Below are positions 10,059-18,888 of a DNA stretch of 64,000 bases, piece by piece (the stretch's first letter is position 1; the number at the start of each line of letters is the position of its first letter). Source of the DNA: Bacteroidales bacterium (GTDB lineage Bacteria > Bacteroidota > Bacteroidia > Bacteroidales > UBA932); NCBI GenBank assembly GCA_021371955.1, contig JAJFVD010000012.1, forward strand, positions 62,001 through 126,000, in the 5' to 3' direction. The notes beneath the pieces are model-generated. The model did no database searches. It worked only from the letters and a program-made list of their open reading frames with translations, and was not told the DNA's origin. The position numbers were made by a program, and so were the translations under genes.

Positions 10059-10700
10059 CTATTTAATCTTTAAAATGGGCCCTATAAAGTTAACAGTATC
10101 TACGTAAATTACCTCTGTTGAATCTCTTTTTATTATTCCGTAAGCATCGAAAGGTCGAAGAAGTATCGCATTTCTTGCAAGTTCGTCCGATTCCATTCCA
10201 TAACCCTGTATAAATCCCAACGGATCCTTTATCTTGACATAGCAATGCGTAAAGATTTTTTTGTTGGATTTATCCCAATAAAGGGTGTCGGTTTCTATTG
10301 TTTGTCCTTTTATGTAGTTATTAATCACTACATCTCCGTATGCCTCCCACTGGTCTTTCTCCGGAGAATTTATGTGTCTTGCCTGTTTGGCTGTTATTTC
10401 GGTTTCGAGGAGGCCGTCGGCGGTAAAGGCTTTTACATTCATTCCATTGGGGAATATCTCATAAGGAGGTATGCTCTTGGAAAAATTTTGCATTACAGGA
10501 GCGCTTACCCTCATCTTCACTTTCCCGCCGGATGACTGTTCTAAAGACATTTCAAGTACGATATGCGTAGGCACTTTTTTCGCATCAATGGGGTCGGTAA
10601 CCGGCAATTCGTCTTTACAGGAAAAAAGAAGAGTAGCAACCACAAAAGTGGCTGCTACTGTCCTGATAATTCTTAAATCCTGAAAGTCTTTAAAGAACAT
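10059..10700 (-). CDS. lptC: LPS export protein LptC, lipoprotein type
   Basis: LptC links the inner-membrane LPS transporter LptBFG to the periplasmic LptA bridge. The 213-residue sequence has an N-terminal hydrophobic segment ending in a lipobox-like LLFSC (Cys about 28), then the repetitive beta-strand pattern of the LptC/OstA fold (for example the stretch around AKQARHINSPEKDQWEAYGD). Bacteroidota LptC is commonly predicted to be a lipoprotein rather than having a plain membrane anchor. It sits six bases after the TPR gene and one base before the GldE-like gene. Confidence 0.87.
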   Translation of the reverse strand: MFFKDFQDLRIIRTVAATFVVATLLFSCKDELPVTDPIDAKKVPTHIVLEMSLEQSSGGKVKMRVSAPVMQNFSKSIPPYEIFPNGMNVKAFTADGLLETEITAKQARHINSPEKDQWEAYGDVVINNYIKGQTIETDTLYWDKSNKKIFTHCYVKIKDPLGFIQGYGMESDELARNAILLRPFDAYGIIKRDSTEVIYVDTVNFIGPILKIK

Positions 10701-10705
10701 CTTTC

Positions 10706-12028
10706 TTATTTAATAGTTCTCACTGTTGTCGATTCTCTCATCCCTGCACATGAAACAGTATAAGAAGAACCGTCAATTATGTCGTACATAAATGCATCTT
10801 CCTGTTTTGGAAAATATTGACGATAAGTTGAAATAAATCTGTCTGCTTCTTCAGTAAGAGTAGGGTCAGCATTTTTTGCTTTAACAAAAAAGTCAACTGC
10901 AACCCACCATTTTGCTCTTGATTCAATTTCGTTTCCGCCACATCTTGAAGATGCCCATACAGAACCCATGAGCATATATACCTTTCCATTATATGAAGGG
11001 TCAAGGTCAGCTGCTTGTTTCGCTAAAGAAACAGCTTTCGCAGGACTTTCAAGTTTGCCGTAATAGATTGATGCCAGAGTATAAAGATATTCTGCATCTT
11101 CCTTAGGGCCCGACTGATCGCTGTCTATTGCTTCCTGAAGCATTTTTGCTGCATTTGCATAGTCCTCTTTCATAGAGTACAGTTTATACAGATAGAAAGC
11201 AGACTGATACGACGGATCCATTTTATAGAGAGATTCCACTGCTTTAAGGAAAAGAGGCTCCTTGTAGCAACCGCCGTTATTTAGCAGGCTTACAATACCG
11301 GAAACGAGCTCTTTGTCTCCCGGAGTGGCGTCAAACTTAGGTGAAAACATGGCAACAATATTTTCACAACTTGCAACACCGCTCACCGCAAAAAGATTGT
11401 CAACGTCCTTTTTTACCGAGGCAGCATCCGGGTGATTTGCTTTAATCTGCGCCTCCAGAATAGGAGTAAGGCTCGAGTAAAGGTTCATCACTTTCTCTGC
11501 ATCAACCTCTTTTTTTGCATACATATCCGAAATTCGCTGCATTGCGAGAACGAAAACAGACGGATCAACATTTGCACCGCCCATTTTTATTACTTTTTCA
11601 AGAGTTTCCAATACAAATTTATTCTGGTCGCCTTTGTAATTTACAATATCAAGAGCTTTGTTTGTCTGAGCTGTCAAAATATATTTTGGAAAATATTCAG
11701 ACCTTAAGTCATACATCATCAGAAGAGAGTCAACCAATGCGTTTTTTAACGCAACATTGGACTTGTTTTTCTCAATAAGAAATTTATAAATCTTTTGCCC
11801 GTCAACATACAAGGTTTGTCTTACTCCCGGAGGGCAATAACGAAAAGCTTCTCTCCACAATGGAGCAGCCTCATTAAGGTTTCCCTGCTTCATATAATCT
11901 GAATAAAACGAGAGATTTCTGGTACATTCTACACTATCTTTACCATATTTTCCCTGAGCAAAAGATGATATTGAGATCAGAGAAAGGGCTGCAAGTAAAA
12001 ATAAAACACTTACTTTCTTCATAACCAT
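10706..12028 (-). CDS. Secreted TPR-repeat protein of unknown role
   Basis: The protein has 440 residues and a signal peptide cleaved after SSFAQ. The rest is alpha-helical with tetratricopeptide-like repeats, clearest around residues 230-340 (for example ASIYYGKLESPAKAVSLAKQ). TPR proteins act as docking platforms. It lies between the outer-membrane barrel gene and lptC in a tight operon, so a role in envelope assembly is a reasonable inference but is not shown. ATG 12022 (MKKVSV) is an equally good start two codons in. Confidence 0.8.
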   Translation of the reverse strand: MVMKKVSVLFLLAALSLISISSFAQGKYGKDSVECTRNLSFYSDYMKQGNLNEAAPLWREAFRYCPPGVRQTLYVDGQKIYKFLIEKNKSNVALKNALVDSLLMMYDLRSEYFPKYILTAQTNKALDIVNYKGDQNKFVLETLEKVIKMGGANVDPSVFVLAMQRISDMYAKKEVDAEKVMNLYSSLTPILEAQIKANHPDAASVKKDVDNLFAVSGVASCENIVAMFSPKFDATPGDKELVSGIVSLLNNGGCYKEPLFLKAVESLYKMDPSYQSAFYLYKLYSMKEDYANAAKMLQEAIDSDQSGPKEDAEYLYTLASIYYGKLESPAKAVSLAKQAADLDPSYNGKVYMLMGSVWASSRCGGNEIESRAKWWVAVDFFVKAKNADPTLTEEADRFISTYRQYFPKQEDAFMYDIIDGSSYTVSCAGMRESTTVRTIK

Positions 12029-12053
12029 TAATTATTTTAAATTTAAATTTATT

Positions 12054-13358
12054 TTAGTCGTACCTGTATTTCTGGAACCATATATCGTGAAGGCTCACGT
12101 TTAGGTTTAGCATTATATATCTTTCCCTCACTAGTCCGTCTCTCACAACTCCCCTCTGACCCATGTCAATTGAGAATCCAAATGCATTATACCACCTGTA
12201 AATTGGCAGGCTGGCTCCCAATGTTATCCCAAACGAATTTATCTGCTGACCGTTAAGGCTCACGTACGACTTGTCGTAATAGAGCCCCGCCCGGTATGTC
12301 ACTCTCTTAAGATAGTACCTTATATCATATCTGTTTGGTGTGTACTCGCCTCCAAGTCTTATTGAACTGCTCGCAGTCGGAAGGAAATTCACACCCGGAG
12401 TGAGAGGGACGCTGGCATTTTTCCAGTTCTGTCTAACATAATCTGCACCAATCATCCATTTGTCCTGTAATCTGTATGAGGCACCAATTCCAAGTTCTCC
12501 CGGAATTTGCAGATCTGTATTTGTGCTAACATTATAGGAAACGGTATCAACTGCTTCCGATGTCGTGTTTGAAAACGTATACTTTGTACGCTCCCCGCTG
12601 AGTTTTGTGTTAAAAAGATATGTTGCACCCAGAGTAAGCGATTTCTCTTTGTCAAAATTATAGCTGTACTGAAGGCCAAGCTTACCTGAAATTGTGCTGA
12701 TTACAAAGTCGTCTCCTGTTTTAATATTCCGGAGCGACCCCGAGTTGCTGAAGTTTATATTTGAATACCGGTCAATAGTTCCAAAGTAGTATAACAATTC
12801 TGCTCCAAGGGAAAGATTTTTAAAAATCTTGGCAGAGCCTCCGAGGAAGAGTTTGTTTATTCCACCTGTTCCATATTTTTGATATGTAACGTCTCCGAGC
12901 GCATTAATGATTTCCGGATCGGTCTCTTTCGATTCAAATTTGTAGCCAACGGAACTGTATGGGGTTACTCCGATTATGAGTGCCGATTTTTTATAAATAG
13001 GAAAAGTCATTACAAAATCGTGCATATTGAATGTGTTGTATGCCGACGATGATGTTGCCGAAGAATAGTAATTATTGTTTTGCTCCATGCCAAAGTCGAG
13101 CATGAAGGCAAGAGTATCTCTGAAAGATATTGATGCCGGGTTGATGTAGTTGATGGAACGGTTGTCTCTGAAACCGATGCCGATTCCTCCCATAGCCTTG
13201 TTTAATGCGGTACCCTGTTTGGAAATGTTGCCCACTCCAAAAATGGAATACGGAGTGAACGTGTTTAGGGCGTCTGTCGTTTGAGAGAAGGCCAGGCCAA
13301 CCCACATCATTGATAATGAAAGAAGTAATGCCTTAGCAAAGAATCTGTTTTTTCTCAT
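12054..13358 (-). CDS. Putative outer-membrane beta-barrel protein
   Basis: The 434-residue protein has a signal peptide (cleavage near AFSQ) and many alternating hydrophobic/aromatic strands. It resembles the FadL/OmpP1-like barrels found beside coaX in Bacteroidota, and contains NPASISFRDTLAF after a glycine-rich GGIGIGFRDN. The C-terminus is not the classical terminal-Phe signal. Its start overlaps the end of coaX by 26 bases, showing translational coupling. Function is unknown. Position next to the TPR protein and lptC suggests an envelope-assembly unit. Confidence 0.8.
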   Translation of the reverse strand: MRKNRFFAKALLLSLSMMWVGLAFSQTTDALNTFTPYSIFGVGNISKQGTALNKAMGGIGIGFRDNRSINYINPASISFRDTLAFMLDFGMEQNNNYYSSATSSSAYNTFNMHDFVMTFPIYKKSALIIGVTPYSSVGYKFESKETDPEIINALGDVTYQKYGTGGINKLFLGGSAKIFKNLSLGAELLYYFGTIDRYSNINFSNSGSLRNIKTGDDFVISTISGKLGLQYSYNFDKEKSLTLGATYLFNTKLSGERTKYTFSNTTSEAVDTVSYNVSTNTDLQIPGELGIGASYRLQDKWMIGADYVRQNWKNASVPLTPGVNFLPTASSSIRLGGEYTPNRYDIRYYLKRVTYRAGLYYDKSYVSLNGQQINSFGITLGASLPIYRWYNAFGFSIDMGQRGVVRDGLVRERYIMLNLNVSLHDIWFQKYRYD

Positions 13359-14067
13359 AATAATCAGCTACATGGGCTAAACCCATCAATACTAAATTGT
13401 AAACTACAAATATCGGACTTTTCAATTTTTTTGCAAAATAAATCGCATCACCACCTGTAAAAATATGTATGTGATCCGGATATTGCCTTATATAACCTTC
13501 AACTTCAAAAATCAGACCTAAAATAACGCCGGTGTTTATTGCGTCCTTTGTCGACCCCCCTATTCCCTCAAATTCCTCCGGTGTATCTAGTAGCGGAAGT
13601 TGCTGAGTATAATGGTTTAAGGCCATATATCTAGTCCTTAATCCCAGCGAAATATTTCCCCCGAGAAATTCTCCGGATGATGTAATAAAATCAATTGTAA
13701 GGGCTGTCCCGAAATCAAAAACTAAAATATTTTTCCCGGGAAAAAGCCCCTTTGCCGCAACTGCAGATGCAATCCTGTCTGCACCTAAAGTTTCCGGCGT
13801 CTTATATTTATTAACAAGCGGAAGCCATGTTTTATCATTCAGCACAATAAGTTTCTCACACTCACGCTTAAGCCTGCCGTAAAAATTATCATCAAATTTT
13901 CTAACGGTGGAGATTGCAATTACTGCCGGTTTCTGTGTGGCGGTCATTCCAAGTATGAAATCCAAAACTCCTTCTCCGCAGTATCTTTCAACGGCCCCTA
14001 CTACTGTTCCCTGAGCAAAGGCAGCTTTAAGAGCTGTGTTTCCGATATCTATTATGAGATTAGTCAC
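13333..14067 (-). CDS. coaX: Type III pantothenate kinase CoaX
   Basis: CoaX phosphorylates pantothenate, the first step of coenzyme A synthesis. Unlike PanK-I it uses an ASKHA (acetate/sugar kinase-like) fold and is not feedback-inhibited by CoA. The 244-residue protein shows the phosphate motif DIGNTALKAAF at residues 6-16, the GADRIASAVAAK motif and the FDFGTALTID motif with its catalytic Asp. It lies 21 bases after mfd and overlaps the following barrel gene. Confidence 0.95.
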   Translation of the reverse strand: MTNLIIDIGNTALKAAFAQGTVVGAVERYCGEGVLDFILGMTATQKPAVIAISTVRKFDDNFYGRLKRECEKLIVLNDKTWLPLVNKYKTPETLGADRIASAVAAKGLFPGKNILVFDFGTALTIDFITSSGEFLGGNISLGLRTRYMALNHYTQQLPLLDTPEEFEGIGGSTKDAINTGVILGLIFEVEGYIRQYPDHIHIFTGGDAIYFAKKLKSPIFVVYNLVLMGLAHVADYYEKKQILC

Positions 14068-14088
14068 AATTTACAAAGTTATAATTTT

Positions 14089-17000
14089 TCAGGATTGCAT
14101 CTCCATAAATATTTTATATGCTCTCTCAATACTCTCCACGCGCCTCACTTTAATAAAGAGTTTTTCGTTGTGTTCCTTAATTTCAAAGCGTTTGGACTGT
14201 TTCTGAAGATAATTGAGAATTTTTGCAAATCCGGGAGATTTATAGAATCCCGACATCTTATTGGTTACAAAGTACGCAATCAGCATACCTTCTTTGAGCA
14301 CTATTTTTTCGAATCCCAGCTCCATCGCCAGCCATCTTAGCCGCACCGTGTCCGACAATTCCTGCACCTGATGCGGCAAAGGTCCGAATCTGTCGGCAAG
14401 CGATTCAAGAAAATTCCTTAGTTCAGCTTCGTTGGCAACAGCATCAAGCTCTTTGTAAAGCCTCATTTTTTCTGACGTGATATTTACATAATCGTCCGGG
14501 ATGAGTATTTCCAGGTCGGTTTCAATTGAGCAATCGGCAACAAAATCATTCGTTTTTGCGGTCTGTTGCGAGTCTGAAGGAATCTCCATACCCCTCTCCT
14601 CTCTCAATTCATTTACCGCCTCGGTCAATATGCGCTGATATGTTTCAAATCCCATTTCTGCAATAAAACCGCTCTGTTCGGAACCAAGCATATTTCCTGC
14701 ACCGCGGATATCTAAATCCTGCATTGCAATGTTGAATCCGCTTCCTAAATCGGAGAATGCCTCAATTGCCTTTAGCCTGCGTCTCGCCTCATCTGTTATT
14801 GCAAGCATTGAAGGTACTATCAGATAACAGAAGGCTTTGCTGTTGGATCTCCCCACCCTGCCTCTAAGCTGGTGAAGATCGCTCAGGCCAAAATTTTGTG
14901 CCTGATTGATAATCATTGTATTTGCATTCGGAATGTCAATCCCGTTTTCTACTATTGTTGTGGCAATCAGAATATCATAATCGCCCATCATAAAATCAAG
15001 AATTACTCTCTCGAGTGCTGTTGGCTCCATCTGACCATGACCAACGCAGCATTTTGCATCGGGGCATAGCCGGCGGATGATATCTTCAATCGCCCTAATG
15101 TCTTCTACCCTGTTATGAACAAAAAAGACCTGTCCTCCTCTTTCAAGTTCAAAATTGATTGCATCCCTTATTAAATCTTCATTAAAGTCAATTATCTCCG
15201 TCTGAATGGGGAGTCTGTTTGGTGGAGGAGTGTTTATTATGGAAAGATCCCTTGCTCCAAGCAAGGAAAACTGAAGCGTACGGGGGATCGGCGTAGCCGT
15301 AAGAGTGAGAGTATCCACATTTGCCTTGAGCTGCCTCAGTCTCTCTTTTGCTGCTACTCCGAATTTTTGCTCTTCGTCAATAATGAGAAGCCCCAAATCT
15401 TTAAAGTTTATCTCTTTGTTAAGCAACCGGTGGGTGCCAATAATAATGTCCAACTGTCCTTCTTTAAGCTTGTCGGTTGTCTCTTTAATCTCTTTGGACG
15501 TTTTGAGCCGGCTGATATAGCTAATGTTGCAAGGAAAGTTTTTTAACCTTCTTGTAAATGTCTTATAGTGCTGAAGTGCTAAAATTGTTGTTGGAACCAG
15601 AACTGCCACCTGCTTGCTGTCGGCAACGGCCTTAAATGCAGCCCTTATTGCTATCTCGGTTTTGCCAAAACCCACATCTCCGCATACCAGCCTGTCCATT
15701 GGATAGTTTTGCTCCATATCCTCCTTCACCGCCTTAGTCGCCTTAAGCTGATCCGGAGTATCCTCATAAATAAAAGAAGCTTCCAACTCATACTGCATAT
15801 AAGAGTCGCCGGAGAAGGCATAGCCTCCGGAACCTCTTCTCTTCGCATACAACTCTATCAGGTCCGAGGCAATATCTTTAGCTTTTGATTTTGCCTGGCT
15901 CTTGAGTTTGTTCCACGCACCGGTACCAAGCTTATATACCTTAGGAGGAGAAGAATCCTTTGACTTGTAACGGGAAATTTTATGCAGGCCGTGAATAGAC
16001 AAAAATATAACGTCGCCATCCCTGTAGATAAGTTTTACCACCTCCTGCGGCTTTCCGTTTATACTTGTTCTCACCAGGCCACCAAAAACACCTATACCGT
16101 GGTCCACGTGAACGATATAATCTCCAATCTGAAAAGAGTTGAGGTCGTTAATAGTAAGCCTCTCGCTCTTCTCAACTGTTCTATAAGTTTTAACCCTGTG
16201 ATACCGCTCAAATATCTGATGGTCGGTATACAAACAAAGCATGGAGTTATGGTCCGTGAATCCCTCATGAAGAGAATAGTTCAGATGGTTGAATTTAACC
16301 GGATGCCCTTCAATTGAAGAAAATATCTGGTTTAGCCTCTCTATCTGATTAAGATTGTCGCTTATAATTGATACATCAAATCCCTCTGCGGTTTTGTTGT
16401 CTATGTCTCCGGCAAGCAAATCGAAGTTTTTGTTAAAAGAGGGTTGCGGCGAGGTATGAAATTTTATGGTTTTCTCCGTCTCAAACTTTTTTGAATGCGG
16501 TCCGAAAAGTATAGTCCTGGTATTGCCAATTTCCATTGCAAACTGCGCCGGTTCAATTAACCTCTCATCCTGCCTTTCGAGCTCTTTCAGCGTTTTTATC
16601 TGCTGAGTAAAATATTCCGCATCGGTAATCCATATTGCAGAGGCCTTGCCTGTGAATGCAAATATATTTGTCAGCTCCTCGTCTGCATTGCCTTCATATA
16701 TATTAGGAAAGATTTCAATGGTTCCAAGCTCTTCCAGCGACCGTTGGCTGTCGATTTCAAATATTCTTATGCTTTCTACATTATCCCCGAAAAAATCTAC
16801 TCTGTACGGCCTGTTGTCGGAATAAGAAAACAGGTCTATAATGCTTCCTCGCAAAGCGAACTGACCCGGTTCGGAAACAAAGTCCACCCTTTCAAAAGAG
16901 TACTCAATGAGTGTTTCTTTAATAAATTCATGCGACAGCATATCTCCTTTAGATATCTTAAGGATGCTCGAGCTTAACTTCTTTTCGTTAGGCAAAAGTT

Positions 17001-17403
17001 CTGCTACAGAATGCGGATAGGCAACAACTATAAGTTTTTCACCGGCATAGCTTCCCTCGCGGTATGAGTTTAGGGCTTTTACGGCAGCTGTTCTCTGAAC
17101 CTGAAATGAAGGGTCTTTTTTATCTCCTTTTGCACTATGGTTTGACGATCCCGGAAAGAAGAATACACACTCTTTGTCCAGAAGGCTGTATAAATCTCCC
17201 GAACAGTAAGAGGCATCTTCCCTGTTGTTTAAAAGTATAAAATGAAGGCCGCTTTTTATTGCAGCAGCCATGGCAAAAGCCTTTGCAGAAGAATAGAGTC
17301 CCTCCGCCGTAATGGCTCCTCCCTTTGAAGTCCCAACCCAATTAATAAGCTCTTTTGCAGCATCTTGGGTTGCAAATTTTTCTAATACCAAACCCTCTTT
17401 CAT
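14089..17403 (-). CDS. mfd: Transcription-repair coupling factor Mfd
   Basis: Mfd pushes stalled RNA polymerase off damaged DNA and recruits UvrA. The 1104-residue protein has a UvrB-homology N-terminal module, an RNA-polymerase-interaction domain around residues 440-500 (GDYIVHVDHGIGVFGG), and a RecG-like translocase. The translocase has a Walker A motif GDVGFGKTEIAIRAAF near 571 and a DEEQKFG box near 676. The C-terminal regulatory domain follows. It is the first gene of the seven-gene minus-strand operon and has its own promoter-like boxes at 17415-17444. Confidence 0.97.
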   Translation of the reverse strand: MKEGLVLEKFATQDAAKELINWVGTSKGGAITAEGLYSSAKAFAMAAAIKSGLHFILLNNREDASYCSGDLYSLLDKECVFFFPGSSNHSAKGDKKDPSFQVQRTAAVKALNSYREGSYAGEKLIVVAYPHSVAELLPNEKKLSSSILKISKGDMLSHEFIKETLIEYSFERVDFVSEPGQFALRGSIIDLFSYSDNRPYRVDFFGDNVESIRIFEIDSQRSLEELGTIEIFPNIYEGNADEELTNIFAFTGKASAIWITDAEYFTQQIKTLKELERQDERLIEPAQFAMEIGNTRTILFGPHSKKFETEKTIKFHTSPQPSFNKNFDLLAGDIDNKTAEGFDVSIISDNLNQIERLNQIFSSIEGHPVKFNHLNYSLHEGFTDHNSMLCLYTDHQIFERYHRVKTYRTVEKSERLTINDLNSFQIGDYIVHVDHGIGVFGGLVRTSINGKPQEVVKLIYRDGDVIFLSIHGLHKISRYKSKDSSPPKVYKLGTGAWNKLKSQAKSKAKDIASDLIELYAKRRGSGGYAFSGDSYMQYELEASFIYEDTPDQLKATKAVKEDMEQNYPMDRLVCGDVGFGKTEIAIRAAFKAVADSKQVAVLVPTTILALQHYKTFTRRLKNFPCNISYISRLKTSKEIKETTDKLKEGQLDIIIGTHRLLNKEINFKDLGLLIIDEEQKFGVAAKERLRQLKANVDTLTLTATPIPRTLQFSLLGARDLSIINTPPPNRLPIQTEIIDFNEDLIRDAINFELERGGQVFFVHNRVEDIRAIEDIIRRLCPDAKCCVGHGQMEPTALERVILDFMMGDYDILIATTIVENGIDIPNANTMIINQAQNFGLSDLHQLRGRVGRSNSKAFCYLIVPSMLAITDEARRRLKAIEAFSDLGSGFNIAMQDLDIRGAGNMLGSEQSGFIAEMGFETYQRILTEAVNELREERGMEIPSDSQQTAKTNDFVADCSIETDLEILIPDDYVNITSEKMRLYKELDAVANEAELRNFLESLADRFGPLPHQVQELSDTVRLRWLAMELGFEKIVLKEGMLIAYFVTNKMSGFYKSPGFAKILNYLQKQSKRFEIKEHNEKLFIKVRRVESIERAYKIFMEMQS

Positions 17404-17414
17404 ATAATAGGGTG

Positions 17415-17444
17415 CAAATATAGTTTATTAACAATAATACCAAA
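17415..17444 (-). promoter_or_regulatory. Candidate promoter of mfd operon
   Basis: On the minus strand a -7 box TATATTTG (17422-17415) is preceded after 18 bases by TTTG (17444-17441). This is close to the Bacteroidota primary sigma consensus TTTG-N19-21-TAnnTTTG. The mfd ATG follows 11 bases after the -7 box. Confidence 0.6.
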
Positions 17445-17813
17445 TACTGTTAATAAAACAGTTTGTCTCATGTTTATAAAAATTCATAATTCTTTTACAA
17501 TTATTGCCATCTTTTTTTATATATAATCTTCGTTTTTATATCCAAATTTTTAAGGGCAATTTTTTGAATTATTTATCGCATTTTTATCCACATTTCACAA
17601 TTGTTGAAATCCCCTTTCTTACAGTTGTCAACAATAGTTAATAATGCTGTTTATTTTTATATAAATTTTTATTTTATAATTAATTAGGTTGAATTTTTAA
17701 TATTAATAACTTGTTAATAAAGTTAAAATAATTGTTTATTAAAGATGATAAGTTTAGTTATTAACATATCAACAAACATAAATTAAAATCAAATTTTATA
17801 TAAAAACTATAGA

Positions 17814-17821
17814 TATATTTG
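17814..17821 (+). promoter_or_regulatory. Candidate -7 promoter box of ruvB
   Basis: TATATTTG matches the Bacteroidota -7 consensus TAnnTTTG and leaves a leader of about 25 bases before the ruvB ATG. No good TTTG element is seen at the usual upstream distance. Confidence 0.45.
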
Positions 17822-17852
17822 TAAAAGATAAAACGGTAATAATTTTTGAAGA

Positions 17853-18872
17853 ATGGCAAGTTTTGACCCGCACGACGAGAGAGAGAGTAAAGATAAGGAT
17901 TTTGAAGGACAAATACGTCCTCAGGATTTTGCCGAATTTTCGGGTCAGGAAAAAATTATTGAGAATCTTAAGATTTTTGTAAAAGCCGCATCACTTAGAG
18001 GTGAAGCACTTGACCATGTGCTTTTACATGGTCCTCCCGGTTTGGGTAAAACCACTCTTGCACATATAGTGGCCAATGAACTTGGTGTGGATATGAAAAT
18101 TACTTCCGGTCCTGTTCTGGATAAACCGGGCGATCTTGCGGGATTGCTCACCGGTCTTGAAAAGGGTGATGTTCTTTTTATAGACGAAATTCACCGCCTC
18201 TCACCTATTGTTGAAGAATATCTCTATTCAGCTATGGAAGATTTTTCAATTGACATAATGATTGACAAAGGTCCCGGTGCAAGATCGGTACAAATAACTC
18301 TCAATCCTTTTACTTTAATTGGAGCCACAACAAGAAGCGGATTACTCACTTCGCCTCTGAGAGCCCGTTTTGGCATACAGTCGCACCTGGAATATTACGA
18401 TTCAGAAGTATTGCTTAAAATTATCACAAGAAGCGCAGCAATTTTGAATATTGGAATAGAAAAAGATGCTGCTAAGGAAATTGCCGGAAGGAGCAGGGGT
18501 ACTCCAAGAATTGCAAACTCTCTTCTTCGTAGGGTAAGGGATTTTGCACAAGTCAAGGGAAATGGAAATATTGACATTGCAATTACAAAATATGCTCTTG
18601 ATGCTTTAAATATAGATAAGAGAGGTCTGGATCTCATGGATAATAAAATTCTCTCCACAATAATCCATAAATTCAAGGGAGGACCTGTTGGAGTAAGTAC
18701 TATAGCAACCGCCGTAAGTGAAGATCCAGGAACAATTGAGGAAGTATATGAACCGTTTCTGATTAAAGAGGGCTTTTTACAACGAACTCCGCGGGGAAGA
18801 GAGGTTACAGATCTGGCATATAAACATCTTGGAATTGCAAAAATAACAACCGACGAAAGATCACTATTCTGA
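17853..18872 (+). CDS. ruvB: Holliday junction branch-migration helicase RuvB
   Basis: RuvB is the AAA+ motor that, with RuvA, drives branch migration of Holliday junctions. The 339-residue protein has a Walker A motif [13 protein letters not shown] near residues 58-70, a Walker B motif [11 protein letters not shown] near 107-117, sensor motif [10 protein letters not shown], and the C-terminal winged helix with [18 protein letters not shown]. Its partner RuvA is encoded separately at 38768-39358. The next gene starts 16 bases downstream. Confidence 0.97.
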   Translation: MASFDPHDERESKDKDFEGQIRPQDFAEFSGQEKIIENLKIFVKAASLRGEALDHVLLHGPPGLGKTTLAHIVANELGVDMKITSGPVLDKPGDLAGLLTGLEKGDVLFIDEIHRLSPIVEEYLYSAMEDFSIDIMIDKGPGARSVQITLNPFTLIGATTRSGLLTSPLRARFGIQSHLEYYDSEVLLKIITRSAAILNIGIEKDAAKEIAGRSRGTPRIANSLLRRVRDFAQVKGNGNIDIAITKYALDALNIDKRGLDLMDNKILSTIIHKFKGGPVGVSTIATAVSEDPGTIEEVYEPFLIKEGFLQRTPRGREVTDLAYKHLGIAKITTDERSLF

Positions 18873-18888
18873 AAAATAATATAAAATT

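Larger units (their letters stand above)
17404..17852. other. AT-rich divergent intergenic region between mfd and ruvB
   Basis: About 450 bases with no coding capacity and very low G+C, rich in TTAATAA/TTATTAA words. It holds the promoters of the divergent mfd and ruvB genes. One exact E. coli-type DnaA 9-mer TTATCCACA lies at 17584-17592; no cluster of further boxes is visible. Confidence 0.75.

Noticed and set aside
16090..16120. CCACGTG-containing stretch inside mfd resembling parS
   Set aside because: Only the central six to eight bases match; the flanking arms do not form the palindrome.
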